DNA from: Fragilaria radians
Taxonomy: Eukaryota > Bacillariophyta > Fragilariophyceae > Fragilariales > Fragilariaceae
Length of the DNA stretch: 64,000 nt
Direction: 5' to 3'
Assembly (NCBI GenBank): GCA_900642245.1
Contig: CAAAJI010000008.1
Location: forward strand, 4,892 to 68,891
The notes below the pieces were generated by a model. The model saw only the letters and a list, made by a program, of their open reading frames with translations. It searched no databases and was not told the origin of the DNA. Shown one piece after another: positions 9,918 to 20,995 of this stretch (position 1 is the first letter of the stretch; each line of letters begins with the position of its first letter). The position numbers were made by a program, and so were the translations under genes.

Positions 9918-11781
9918 TTATTTGAAAAAGTACTTTGCTGTGATTGGACCTGTATATCCCGCAGAATCGGTGGCTTCTGCATACACTACATGATACCTTT
10001 GACTGGCCAAATGCGATACATCAATTACTCTGCTCCCAGATTTCAACATGTATGCCTTGGTTAAGTTGCTTGATGATACAGAATATGGATGGATGTTGAG
10101 GAATACTCGGATGTGACGAATGGATTGTTGAGATGTACTAACTCCGCTGTAGGAAAAGGCAGAGTCGCTAGCAGTGACGTTTACAATCAAGAAATTTCCC
10201 TTTACAATCGCGGATAGGTTGATGATATCTGGTCCTTTCGAAATGTGGAACGGAGCTCGAGCGAGTTTTGCCAAGTAGGTCAATGCTGGCAGATTTTGGG
10301 TTAGTATCGACGTTTCAAAAGTCTTACAATCTTGGAAGAACATGTTCCCAACTTCAAACGTCATGCTAGCAACACCCAGCCGGCCGTATGCAAAATCATC
10401 CGAACTACCTGATGTGAATGGGTAATCACTATTTTCTTTGAAGTTATTAAAGGATTGAATTTTATCAATAATTGCCTGAAACCCACGAGCATTACCGTTG
10501 ATATTGTCCGAATACCCCCTGTTAGTGTAGGTGAGATGTGAAACATGGAATGTAAGAAAAAATCGATAATTGGAAACTTGTCACTCACCAAGGTGTAAAA
10601 ATCGCGTTTCCGAAGCTATGAATATCCACAAACACTCCCATAGTTTTATTTTCTGCATAAGGAAGCTTTTCTTGAGCATATGGTTTTGCTTTCCGTTGAG
10701 AAATTGGAAAAATAGATTCCGTATATTTCTGAATCGCATTCACTTCCGGTTCACTAGCTGCTGCTGTACCACGGAAAGTAGGTGCGCATTCGTCAGGAGA
10801 TGATCCGGAATTCAATCCCCATCGGTATGGGAAATTTCGATTCAAATCTACTCCTTGATAATCGGCAGAACAAAGAAACTTTCCTGGATTAAGATTTTTC
10901 CGACGCATCGTTACTCGATTTGTTTCCACCAAAGCACGTCCATCGGGATTGGATTGTAATACTAAATGAAGCTCCGTCACATCCAATATGGCTGTAATAT
11001 CTGCATCTTGACCATATCCATCAATCAAAGATTCAATCCATCGAGACGCTAACTCAGTTGGAGCAAACTCTCGAGCATGAAGGCCAGCCATGACGAAAAT
11101 AATTGCCTTTGGGGCTTTTTCAGACTTTACGGAGGAGGAGGGCAATGACTTTGGTATACCCGTTACTTTGAGTGCCCAGATATCGTAACCTTGTGAAGCA
11201 TGCTGTTGTTTGAGCCATGAATCACCAATATCAGTTTTGGTAATTGATAATCCTGAAATTGATGTGGACCGTTTTACCATCGCATCCATCCAATCAAAGG
11301 AACCTTTCAGATCCTTGTAACAAGAAAAGTTAGGGATTGTAGAATATAGTGAAGGAATCTTTTTCTTTGCACCGACGTAATTAATCTGCTCATGAAGATC
11401 TAGGGTTGCTTTCAAATCAAAATGGATACCTTTATTGACGGCATTCATTGAAAGCAACGTCGCCATGGCTTTTACGTGAGCCAATTCTGCATTATCATGT
11501 ACCAAAAATGAAATGGATAAACATGCCTCTTTAATATTTCGGTGAAATTGTATGAGATCTACTTCTGAAGCAAAATTACTGGATGTGTTAAGAGAGTTCC
11601 GGATGGTAGCATTGTATACCCGTGGAAATGAGGTCTCTTCCCCTTTGCTCACTTTCGTATCAATTGCCTCTTCACTTCTTGCACGGACACTGATCCTTTC
11701 GCTCACTTTCGTGTCAAATGAAGATGTTAAGGATAACAGAAGGAAAATGATGATAGTAACAAACATAACGTCAAGAACCAT
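9918..11781 (-). CDS. Secreted M14 zinc carboxypeptidase (one intron)
   Basis: The gene is read as two exons, 11781-10589 and 10518-9918, joined across a 70-base GT-AG intron. The product has 597 residues. The donor is GTGAGT and the acceptor CTAACAG. Splicing joins a Trp codon (TG|G), so IFTPW continues into GYSDNINGNA with no frame change. Residues 1-21 are a signal peptide or anchor. The metal and catalytic set of M14 peptidases is complete: HxxE at H235/E238 with R237, SNPDG at 277-281, Arg pair 293-294, NR at 314-315, third zinc ligand H388 and the catalytic Glu in TFEVG (E453). It should cut C-terminal residues from peptides outside the cell or in the secretory pathway. The last 130 residues are an extra beta-rich domain of unknown role. 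Substrate preference was not assigned. Confidence 0.88.
10519..10588 (-). other. Spliceosomal intron of the M14 carboxypeptidase
   Basis: Seventy bases with a GTGAGT donor and a TAACAG acceptor. An in-frame stop follows the donor. Removing the intron restores a continuous M14 domain including the catalytic Glu, which lies in the second exon. Confidence 0.85.
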
Positions 11782-12689
11782 GTTGGTCGGTGTTAAAGGA
11801 ACACCTGATATAACATTCGGGTTTGCTTGAGGTCTAAGTCACGTTGTCTTGCGACGTAACGTGAATCCCGTTAAACCATTTTACCAAGTTATTGCTCTTC
11901 ATTTGACAGGTTCTTCAAAGGCGTTACTGACTTTGGAGTTCCATATAAGAAAAAGATCATTATTTTAACGTTTCTTTAAGATAGGTAATATCAACCGTTA
12001 TCAATCAAGACCAGAAGTAAAATGTTAGCTTCGACATTCGCAAAAATCTTTAGTCAGCTTGGAACCCCATCAGTGGAACAGAAATACTGGAAGTACGTTT
12101 ACGCAACCAACTAAAGGAAGGAAAATCTTGCCTGCTCTTGCTCAACCTCAAATGTTGTAGTCTACTCAAATGGCGGTCATATCTTTCTCTTTACCAGGGT
12201 TGACCTAGCAAGCACTCGCTACTGTTTAATTTACAAGTAGAAGTATCTTAATACTATGTTAGCTATGATTCTTGCCTTTTCCATGTCTGCACATGCGTTT
12301 TGGCAAACTTTTGGAATCTTTTTGCTTCAATTTCATTATGTATAGTGAGACCTACAAAGTATACATAGGAAATTAGCAGCTCCAGATACACCTACAATAG
12401 CGGAAGTCTGCAAGGAAGATTTTGAAACAATAACTACTAAAAGTATGTGACCTGATTCATCAAAAAGAAGGCTTGAGACGTCATGATCTGTTTTACGGAT
12501 GCAAGCTTAAATATTTGAAGGTTTTACAAACCTTTGGTTTATTGTCATGTTGGTGTAATTAGTTCATAGATGCGATCTTATTTTATATCAAAACCCTCCT
12601 TTCTACACGGAGAACTGGATGAAGACATGTACATGTATTTTCCTTAATCTGTAAAGGTGCAATGCAATTGGATATGTTCAAGAGTGGTA
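11782..12689. other. Intergenic, no gene seen
   Basis: This spacer holds the promoter side of the carboxypeptidase gene. I see no supportable frame or repeat in it. Confidence 0.4.
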
Positions 12690-13182
12690 CCGTCTTCAAG
12701 CGTGCCGACTTGATCAAATAGGAGAATAACAAAAGAGATATTAGTTGCGAATAAACAAATTTGTTGCAGCATGATATGCCCTGTTTGAAATAACAAAGAC
12801 CTTTTCAATGTTACCGTTCAGGTTGTGAGCTACCAAAGTTGAATTTGTCTTAATGAGCCTTTTCCCCATCCGTTACTTCGCAGCAGCAATAATTTGTAGA
12901 CTGGAATACAGCACACAGCAATTGACTGGATGTTAAATTTATTTTTATGAATTTGATGCTGATCTACGCTATTTAACAGATATAATCATTTGCTAGAGAA
13001 GTGATAAATTCAACACTTGAATAGTGCTAACATCAGGATTTAATTTTATCCTGTCATTTAACTTTTTAACAAAGAAAACGCATGCCGAAATTGTTTATTT
13101 ATGTCATTAACGGACGCTGCACACAGAAGTAATGCATCCCAATTACTTAAGCGAAAGGACATAAACCAAGTTGTTTCAGAAA
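12690..13182. repeat. Downstream flank of amine oxidase copy 2, duplicated with copy 1
   Basis: It aligns with about 7120-7730 as described for that block, with more substitutions and indels than the coding part. It is non-coding. Confidence 0.7.
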
Positions 13183-14424
13183 TTACATTCGAGGCCTTGT
13201 TGGCCTTTTCGTGGGAGACTTGGTGGGAGACTTCGTGGGAGGTTTTGTTGCTGGGAATTTACAGTTCGTATAGAGATTTTTAAAGACTCCACCAAGAATC
13301 CTACATGCAGCTGTTTGTCCCGAGAGAGCGGCTGATGGTACAGTACTGGACCATTCATCATGAGGAATAGCTTCACCTGCGAAATACACTTTCTTGTTCC
13401 CTAATGGAGTCAACAATGTCCATAGGTCACTACGGTATTGCGCTGTGTCATACTCAGTTATTGACCAGCCTCCTAAAATGTAAGGTTCCTGACTCCAGTC
13501 CTTGAATGTATGACTAACATAACTTGCTGCGGCTTCACCTTCGTAAACCTGGTCAATGTGATCCAAAACTTTCGATAGAATTTCGTCGTCATCCAGTCCA
13601 GCAAAGTCATCCAGATACCTGTCAGTTATGAGGACTCCGAGAATATTATTTTGTGGATCCTGACCGTAAGAAGCATCCCACATATAAATCTCTCCATTTT
13701 CTTCTCCATAGGATGGAGGATAGATTTCAAACGATGTACCAGCCTCGTAGAAGGTTTCGTTAAACTGGATGAAACCTTTTAAAACTCTTCGAAAGTCGAA
13801 CTTTTCCAACACATTCTCAAGCTTCTGCGGAATGGGAGGGGTAAAAGAGATAATTCCTGATCGGAGTACCTCCACAGAAGCTGTGACTATGGCTTTCTTG
13901 GCTCTTGTTGTCGCACCACTTTCACATTCAGCATAAACTCTGTTACTTTCTGAATAATCAATATAGGTCACTGGACAATCGTATATAATTACATCCTTCA
14001 CAGATGGGTAGATATAGGTTGCGAAGAAGTCATACCACGAAGAATCCACAAATATCTCATCCAACTCACTTCCATTGTCATCTCCAACAGCTGGCGACTC
14101 GAACCTTTCTCCGTCTTCGAAGTACACAAAAGGCTTGTCGTCCACAGCGGTTTGGGTGGTAACAGCAACCTTCGGATTATTCACAATTGATTTCAGAACC
14201 TTTGCATTGGGGTGACCGTCTCCATTCTCATGAATCCATCCTGCTCCAATATCCAAGGGGAAGCCTGCAAAGCTATCATCAATTTTTCGGACACGTCCAC
14301 CCCAAACGGACGATGCTTCAAGAATTCGAACACTTTGGCCGCGACGGATCAGTTCGTAAGCCGCTGTGATACCAGCAGCTCCTGCACCAATAATAACTGT
14401 ATCGTAAACTGTCAAATCACTCAT
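13183..14424 (-). CDS. FAD-dependent amine oxidase, copy 2 (PTK tail)
   Basis: The protein has 413 residues from the ATG at 14424 and is a close paralog of copy 1, 5.4 kb away in the same orientation. All family landmarks are present: VIIGAGAAGITAAYEL with the ribose-binding Glu, GGRVRKI, DIGAGWIH, YFAGEAIPHDEWSS and the C-terminal ALSGQTAA segment. The Pro-Thr-Lys tail has fewer units than copy 1 and ends PTKRPTRPRM. There is no signal peptide. It reads as an intact enzyme of unknown substrate. At six synonymous sites near its N-terminus it shares all alleles with the frameshifted copy at 35830. Confidence 0.9.
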   Translation of the reverse strand: MSDLTVYDTVIIGAGAAGITAAYELIRRGQSVRILEASSVWGGRVRKIDDSFAGFPLDIGAGWIHENGDGHPNAKVLKSIVNNPKVAVTTQTAVDDKPFVYFEDGERFESPAVGDDNGSELDEIFVDSSWYDFFATYIYPSVKDVIIYDCPVTYIDYSESNRVYAECESGATTRAKKAIVTASVEVLRSGIISFTPPIPQKLENVLEKFDFRRVLKGFIQFNETFYEAGTSFEIYPPSYGEENGEIYMWDASYGQDPQNNILGVLITDRYLDDFAGLDDDEILSKVLDHIDQVYEGEAAASYVSHTFKDWSQEPYILGGWSITEYDTAQYRSDLWTLLTPLGNKKVYFAGEAIPHDEWSSTVPSAALSGQTAACRILGGVFKNLYTNCKFPATKPPTKSPTKSPTKRPTRPRM

Positions 14425-15859
14425 TGGAAGGAATTAGCAACACTTTTTTATGATATAAATCTCGTCGGCACCTAATCGTGACAATTGGCATACTCAAATG
14501 AAACAGGGTGAACAAGAAGGACTAAAAAAATTTATTAGACACGCACGGTATATGGATAGCTTCAAAAGCTGTCAACGAATCAAATACCTTAATTCTCTAA
14601 GGCACATACAAATTCATTCTACTGCAACCAGAATTAGATTCTTGCCTTCTCAATCTTTCAAATTTAATAGCAACACTGACAAGGTACAATAACTGATACA
14701 ATTCGCTTAGAATTGCCTAAGCCCTCTGCCAATTACCTTTTTTCGATAGTGTTCATAGGAAATGGTGATAGCATCTCATACATATTACGAATACAAAAAA
14801 GGGGGAAGGTATGTAGAGATATGCAGAGCAACAATGCTTAGAATCAAGTACGGTGAAAACGTTACAACTGTACAATAGTCCTGATTAATTTAGTAGATTA
14901 CGTGTCTACTTCTTAGAAGCAAACTAGAAGCAATCATGAATGCTATTCTCTATTTCACAATTCATTTTCTTGTGATTGATTCAACCTGATGATTTCCTCA
15001 ATTTTATCAGGTGCCAAGTGTGCAATTTAAATGCGACACATGCCCTTTACATTTGAGTGACATTTAGCTTTGCTTTAGCACCCTTTAGGGCTGTCAGAAG
15101 ATTTAAGGATTGAGACGAATCAAAGAATTTATTATGATTTCCTTGTCATTAACTTTGACTGTAGATTAAGCTTTTGCAGACGGAAATCGGACAGTCATTC
15201 ATAATTTAGTCGAATTTTAGGTGTGACTTGCATCAAGTAGTCACGCCTCTAATTGATACAGGTGTTGCACTCATCCTGGAGAAAATCTGCCCAATCCTCA
15301 ACAACTTTCTTTGGATTATCTCATACAAGGTCACTTTCCCCAACGTTCATAAGTTCAAGCTGACTTACCTTCATCTCAAAGACTTTAAATGCATACTTTC
15401 TGAATTTATGCCTAGTAGAGCCATGGTGCAAATCATGATCAGCTAACTAAGGCAAAACTGTATTGCCAGGAGCAAAAAAGTATAAATAAATGAAATAGGT
15501 ATAAAGGCATTGTGCAAGTTGCTGTTGCCAGTCGGAGAACATTTAGTTAGATTTTAAATCTAATAAGGATATTCTGAACCCTAGGTAAGATATAAAATGA
15601 GATCGTTTGGATAAATAAACCGTTATCGGTGATTTTTGGTGAAACCGTCTCTAGCAAACCCGAAATGGACGCAAGATATTTGTATGCATACAAATGCAAA
15701 CGAATACATTGGTATAAAAAAATAAATTCATACCCGTTGATAGGACTCCGAATTATTCGTTTTTTTTTTTTCCAAGACAGGGCTTCACATTTTGACTACA
15801 TTTAAAAGAAGGAAAGATAACGCAAGTGAAATCCAATTCATCGCCAAGACCAAATAAAG
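14425..15859. other. Intergenic, no gene seen
   Basis: The only notable feature is a homopolymer T run at about 15760-15770, shortly before the next gene. Open frames here lack ATG starts or recognisable content. Confidence 0.4.
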
Positions 15860-18538
15860 ATGGTCAAATTTTCTCTTTCCGCGCTTACGATCTCATCCCT
15901 TTTAGTCTCATGCCTTTCATTCAATGTTGATGACGTAGACTTTGAGAATAACGAAATTACTTTTTCCGAAGATGGCCGCAACGCTGAACTTCCTTTCTTT
16001 TTCTTGCAAGTTTTTGAGACTGATGGTGATTTACCAACATCATCATACCAAAACATTGAGTATGCGATGAACCAGTATTTATTGGCTGAGTTAAATGCAA
16101 AGTTTGCTCCATATAATCTAATCAATCAAGTGAGTTCACGAGTCTACACAGATGATGCTGTAGACCTAGATCAAAATCTTCGTCATCTTCTTCCCGAGCA
16201 TAAACGTGGTCAACCTTCCCTACACGAAAGACTTGAATGGGAAGAAATGCATGGATCTTTAGAAACAGGATACGACGAAAAGAAATTTCTACGTGGTAGA
16301 CGAAACGTTCAATCAATAACTGGTTCAGAAATGCTCATGAAGATTAATGTAACTTTCGATCGCTCTCCATCACCTACAAATGCAGATGTCACTCGTGCGA
16401 CGAAGACTATTATGAAAGACCTTAAGTATCTTGTGAATAACATTACAGCGATTCCTGATCCAGAGCTCGCGAATGTGTATATGGCAATAAGGCTGGAAAT
16501 GAATACCCCAAAGCCTCAACTTCAGCCGTCGTCAAAGCCCTCGCAGACACCTTCCCTCGCAACTGATAAACCGTCAATCTATACTGAAAAACCGTCAAGC
16601 TATACATCCAAACCTTCATCTACACCAACTTGGGCTGACATCTCCATTTCGCCATCTCAAGTGCCATTCGATGAAACAAGTTCGCCGACTAAAGCTGGCT
16701 CATCTATAATAGGAAGACCATCAGGAGAGGAACCCTCATGGGTCTCACCGAACTCTCCATCAGTAATGCCCATCCTCTATCCTTCAATCCAACAACCTTC
16801 TGATGCGATCCAGCCTTCTCACAGTCAGAGCCATCTTCCAAGTTTTCACTCGCATAAAAGTTCGGTGCCATCTTCAGTAGGATCGAATAGCCCTACTATT
16901 TATTTGATACCAAATCCCGAAACACCGAAGAGCACTGTGCCCTTGAGCCGTCCCTCTGTACCTTCATCTGGATCCTCCTCTCCATCCATCATTCAAGTAG
17001 AAACCCCTGGCATAGAAGATAACGATTCAAAACCTCAGGATGAGACAAATGAAGATGAGCATAGTAACACCATGATCATCGGGGCTGTAATTGGTTCAGC
17101 AGCTGCTGCAGCTATAATTGTTGCAGCGCTATTGTTGGTACGCCGTCGAAAGAGAGAAGATGATGAGATTCAAGAGACTCTCCCTACAGGACCAAGTCCG
17201 ATCTCTGTCCGAAATGGGGATGATGATCAAGGTAGCAAAATGCGTGTACATGTTCCAGCTTCACCAATGGATCGATCAACGACGGATTCTGTCTTTTCAG
17301 GTCTGACAGATATACTAGCTGATACTGGTTCTCCTCGAGTCCAATCCACGAAGTCTCTTTCAAGTGCGACGACAGTTAGGGCGACGAACTTAGCATCGTC
17401 CCCTTACAACATTCGATCCCCTATAAGTATGACAAATGCATCAGTTCTCTTTGCATTTTCTGAGGAGAATGAAGAAGACATTTCTGATTCTGATGCTGAA
17501 AAGGATGAAAAATTGAATCTTAGTCCCAACGATACTTTGGGTAAAACCCCACTAAGAAGTAACAAAGCCACTAAATCAGCAAATGCAGAACTGCAAGAGC
17601 TCGATGAATCACCAATTAAAAATGTGGAATTAAGTATCGTTGAGGAAGAGGAAGACGCAAGTAAGAGCCCACAAGCGTCCTCACGCCGTGCCTCAACTAG
17701 TGGCAATTTAAAAAAAACAGAGTTAGTGCCCTTTGCATCTCCACAAGTTAGTGTCTTAAGTGCCGATGGGGCTTTTCCAACAGAGCGAAACAGCCGGCAC
17801 CACGCAGGTAATGGAACTATCGATGGAACTTCTGAGTATCAACAAGCCATGCATCCATTGAATTACTCTTTTAAATCTGACACAAACGATGACGATTCAA
17901 GTGCTGCAAGTGATGATGATGATAATAATCCTAGGCGTTTCGTGTTCGCCTCTGACGAAAAATCAAGTGAAAAGATTCCATTATTTTCACCTCGATCAGA
18001 AAGATCCAAAGCTTCAAGTGTGTCAGGCCTTTCAACACCTGGATCAAAGACCTCAACGAACTCTGAAGTCTCTGCGAGTCGACAGCTAATCAACGATTTG
18101 GTATGGCTGGAGAAGAAAATTGCCGACGCGAGGAAGGTGAGCTCAAGGTCTCAAGTTCCTATGTCACCTATGTCCTTGGGAGACATAGAAAATACAGACT
18201 CTTTGTCCTACGCATCGAAAGACGCGTTAGTCTCTCCCTCATCTCGGGGTGACACTACTACAATTGATTCCAATGGAATCATGCAGAGTATTGTTTGTCG
18301 TGACTGCTTTGCACCACCTGGGAAATTACAAATTGTAATACATTCGACGAAGGATGGACCGGCTGTTCACTCCGTGAAACCAGGCAGTAGTTTGGAAGGT
18401 CATATTTTCCCTGGTGATTTAATTATTGCTGTAGACAACGTGGATACAAGAACTTTTAAAGCGGAAGAGGTCATGAAAATGATGGCGTCTAAGAATGGTT
18501 TTGAGCGAAAGATTACTGTTTTGCATTATGAAAGTTGA
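15860..18538 (+). CDS. Single-pass membrane protein with cytoplasmic PDZ domain
   Basis: The protein has 892 residues from the ATG at 15860, with no intron. Residues 1-21 are a signal peptide. Residues 22-215 are an ectodomain of unknown family. Residues 215-385 are a Pro/Ser/Thr-rich stalk with KPS-type repeats, likely glycosylated. A transmembrane helix lies at about 405-427 (GAVIGSAAAAAIIVAALLLV) and is followed by the RRRKRE stop-transfer. The cytoplasmic part is long, acidic and Ser-rich. The last 80 residues form a PDZ-like domain: GKLQIVI at the carboxylate-binding loop, GPAVHSVKPGSSLEGHIFPGD and LIIAVDNVDTRTF. A PDZ domain at the C-terminus of a type I membrane protein suggests docking of a partner's C-terminal peptide. 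Ligand and role are unknown. The 424-residue protein at 31038 has a similar plan without the stalk or PDZ. Confidence 0.75.
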   Translation: MVKFSLSALTISSLLVSCLSFNVDDVDFENNEITFSEDGRNAELPFFFLQVFETDGDLPTSSYQNIEYAMNQYLLAELNAKFAPYNLINQVSSRVYTDDAVDLDQNLRHLLPEHKRGQPSLHERLEWEEMHGSLETGYDEKKFLRGRRNVQSITGSEMLMKINVTFDRSPSPTNADVTRATKTIMKDLKYLVNNITAIPDPELANVYMAIRLEMNTPKPQLQPSSKPSQTPSLATDKPSIYTEKPSSYTSKPSSTPTWADISISPSQVPFDETSSPTKAGSSIIGRPSGEEPSWVSPNSPSVMPILYPSIQQPSDAIQPSHSQSHLPSFHSHKSSVPSSVGSNSPTIYLIPNPETPKSTVPLSRPSVPSSGSSSPSIIQVETPGIEDNDSKPQDETNEDEHSNTMIIGAVIGSAAAAAIIVAALLLVRRRKREDDEIQETLPTGPSPISVRNGDDDQGSKMRVHVPASPMDRSTTDSVFSGLTDILADTGSPRVQSTKSLSSATTVRATNLASSPYNIRSPISMTNASVLFAFSEENEEDISDSDAEKDEKLNLSPNDTLGKTPLRSNKATKSANAELQELDESPIKNVELSIVEEEEDASKSPQASSRRASTSGNLKKTELVPFASPQVSVLSADGAFPTERNSRHHAGNGTIDGTSEYQQAMHPLNYSFKSDTNDDDSSAASDDDDNNPRRFVFASDEKSSEKIPLFSPRSERSKASSVSGLSTPGSKTSTNSEVSASRQLINDLVWLEKKIADARKVSSRSQVPMSPMSLGDIENTDSLSYASKDALVSPSSRGDTTTIDSNGIMQSIVCRDCFAPPGKLQIVIHSTKDGPAVHSVKPGSSLEGHIFPGDLIIAVDNVDTRTFKAEEVMKMMASKNGFERKITVLHYES

Positions 18539-18636
18539 TCTTGTTGTTAACACGTGTTCCATAATTATTAATTATTTAGCGATTTTATTTTCAATTTAAG
18601 CAAGTATGGAAGCACTTTCCTTTGCTAGCTGGCTTT

Positions 18637-18777
18637 AACTTTAGATTTGAAAATGATTATCACTCCAGTTCTATAAAGCTTATAACTTTAGATTTGAAAA
18701 TGATTATCACTCCAGTTCTATAAAGCTTATAACTTTAGATTTGAAAATGAGTATCACTCCAGTTCTATAAAACTTAT
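18637..18777 (+). repeat. Three tandem 47-base repeats
   Basis: Three back-to-back 47-base units start at 18637, 18684 and 18731, each beginning AACTTTAGATTTGAAAATGA. The first two are identical; the third has two visible substitutions. They start 98 bases after the stop of the PDZ gene, so they are probably in its 3' UTR or terminator region. Confidence 0.95.
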
Positions 18778-19528
18778 TCTATTGTATCCATCCTCCTTTC
18801 CAACAAAAATATTGCGTTACCTAGAAAAGATTATTCGTTACAAGAATGCTACCACCCTACGGACGGACACTCAACGAATGTAATGTTGAATCTTGGAATA
18901 AAATATGCGTATTGCCACTATTTGTATCCCTACATCTTAGAGAGAAGATGAGACACTAATCAGCTTTTTCTGTAACTTTAGATTTACATCCCAATAACTG
19001 TGGTGCATTATCAATGCATTGCTGGAATATTGCTTCATAAGACATTGGAAATGTTGTAAGAGAGGTATCAAGGTACACGGATGGAGCTAAGGTTATTAAT
19101 ATTCTAGCACCTTTCCTTAGCACTTAACTCATTTATCTGAAAGGAGAACCAAAGGAAGAAGAAAAATATGGAATTTTGTGATTTTCAGTGACAGATATTT
19201 TTTGGGCAGGGTAACCAGAGTATCAAATTTGCCCAACCGAATTTAGAATGAGCTTCGGAAATGAAACCAGCGGAGGTAGATTAGCCAGAGGACTGACTGA
19301 TTGTATTTGAGCAATATTTTGGAGATTGCAAGATTTTTTCAGGTTGTAAATAGTGACTTAAATGCAAGTGGGACCTGTTATAAGCACTCCAAAACGGTTT
19401 TAAAAGACATTAAGTACCATAAGACGTTTGAGCACACAACTAGTTTCATTATATTTAGTGAATGTAACTTCAAAAAGCAACGCCATTATCAAAAATGTTC
19501 AAATAAAGGCTCAAACGAATACCTCCCC
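18778..19528. other. Intergenic between two convergent genes
   Basis: This spacer is shared by the 3' ends of the PDZ protein and phosphomannose isomerase genes. No further gene is supported. Confidence 0.4.
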
Positions 19529-20995
19529 TTAAATTAAATCCATTTGCTCACCTTTCTGCTTTAGCATGACTTCACTGCTGCCTACAGTGTTTAAGTTTGG
19601 ATAGTCTAAATCGCCAGAGGAAAGTGTCAAGTTCACAGTAATAGGATGTAAGCCCATAAAGGGAAGTGGTGATGATGGAATGGACATTCCTCGACTTTCA
19701 GCTCGACTTGAGTAATGCTCACGATTAACTGCAGTAGGGCGTTCAATATTGAGGTTTTTGTGTGCCACCGCAACCTTTAGAGGTCCTCTACGATATTCTG
19801 CAACTTTGAAATGAAGTGCAGGTGTGTCAGCTGGCCAATAATACGTTCTTCCTGGCCGCAAAGGAGAACCATCCAACTGACCACTTCCCTCCAACACTAT
19901 CATGACTGAAGGCACACCAGGATTGGTCATCAACAAGTCTTCACCTGGTCCTATTGTCAAGATCAACACTTCAAACTCCGGAGTTGGAGGTGTGTACCTT
20001 AGGATTCTTGAATCGTGCATGCTCGGTGCTCCCGCATCAATGCTAGGACCTCCCATACTATACGTGAGCATTTGTACCAAATTCTCCACGTCCTTAAATT
20101 TAGGAGTCAATCCAGCTCGAACTACGTTATCAGAGCAAGCCATGCATTCAATTATTTCACCCGCAACATATGCATGTGGTTCATTCGCCGCCATGAAAAA
20201 AGATTCACCTGGTGCCATCAAAAGGTAGTTCAAGAAAAGCGGTGCCATAGCTCCTGCATCACCTGGAAACTGCTGTGCCAAGCGAAGGATGGCGCGAGCG
20301 AGTTTTCGTTCCCATGCAGGTTCATCATGAGGATGTGGATGAAGCTGCGATTGTTCTGCTTGAATTCTAATCAACAAAAGCTTGAGATTCCGTTCAGACA
20401 CTTCAGGAGGACATGACATGAAACTAGAAAAGAGCATTTGAAGTGCTCTCTCTTGTGATTCTTCAGTTGATGACAAGAAGACTGCCAACTTTGCTTCTTC
20501 ACTGATGCACGCGGCAAATTCTGGATGCTTTTTCAGGAGAACTGCGATTTCTTCGAGTCTTCGAAAGCCACACATAGCTTCAAATGGAGTAAGAGCAATG
20601 GCCATTTCTGGCTTGTGGTTAGCATCGCTGTATTCAATTGGATTACTTGCATTCAATCGTCGCGCTCCTTCTTTATCTGGATGAGCCTGAATTGACAAGG
20701 CTTTCCCAGCCGAAAGTACCTTGAAAAGAAAAGGAAGTTCATCTCCAATAGCTTCTTGTAAGCTTTGACCATTTTCTAACATCGATGGCCCGTTTGGATG
20801 AGTTCCAATCCAAAGCTCTGCATAAGGAGTATCAGGATCAACTTCCTCTAATGTTTTTGACTCCAATGCGTACCGAGCAACACGTGAATCCATTCCTCTT
20901 ATTCCCCAGGCGTAATCCATCACTTTAGGAATCAGCGGAATGACTGTTGGAATACCATTTGGCTCTTGGTCGATCTGTTTTTCATCCACTGACAT
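19529..20995 (-). CDS. PMI: Mannose-6-phosphate isomerase (type I, zinc)
   Basis: The protein has 488 residues from the ATG at 20995. It interconverts fructose-6-phosphate and mannose-6-phosphate and so feeds GDP-mannose, glycan and cell-wall polysaccharide synthesis. Type I PMI landmarks are all present: YAWGIRG near the N-terminus, AELWIGTHPNGP, the zinc ligands in QAHPDK (Q103, H105), in NHKPEM (E130) and in NEPHAY (H274), and the active-site Arg in VRAGLTPKF. Length fits the eukaryotic enzyme. There is no targeting peptide, so it is probably cytosolic. No intron is present. Confidence 0.95.
   Translation of the reverse strand: MSVDEKQIDQEPNGIPTVIPLIPKVMDYAWGIRGMDSRVARYALESKTLEEVDPDTPYAELWIGTHPNGPSMLENGQSLQEAIGDELPFLFKVLSAGKALSIQAHPDKEGARRLNASNPIEYSDANHKPEMAIALTPFEAMCGFRRLEEIAVLLKKHPEFAACISEEAKLAVFLSSTEESQERALQMLFSSFMSCPPEVSERNLKLLLIRIQAEQSQLHPHPHDEPAWERKLARAILRLAQQFPGDAGAMAPLFLNYLLMAPGESFFMAANEPHAYVAGEIIECMACSDNVVRAGLTPKFKDVENLVQMLTYSMGGPSIDAGAPSMHDSRILRYTPPTPEFEVLILTIGPGEDLLMTNPGVPSVMIVLEGSGQLDGSPLRPGRTYYWPADTPALHFKVAEYRRGPLKVAVAHKNLNIERPTAVNREHYSSRAESRGMSIPSSPLPFMGLHPITVNLTLSSGDLDYPNLNTVGSSEVMLKQKGEQMDLI

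Noticed and set aside
18637..18777. Tandem 47-base repeats as a CRISPR array
   Set aside because: There are no unique spacers: the units are directly adjacent. The genome is eukaryotic.
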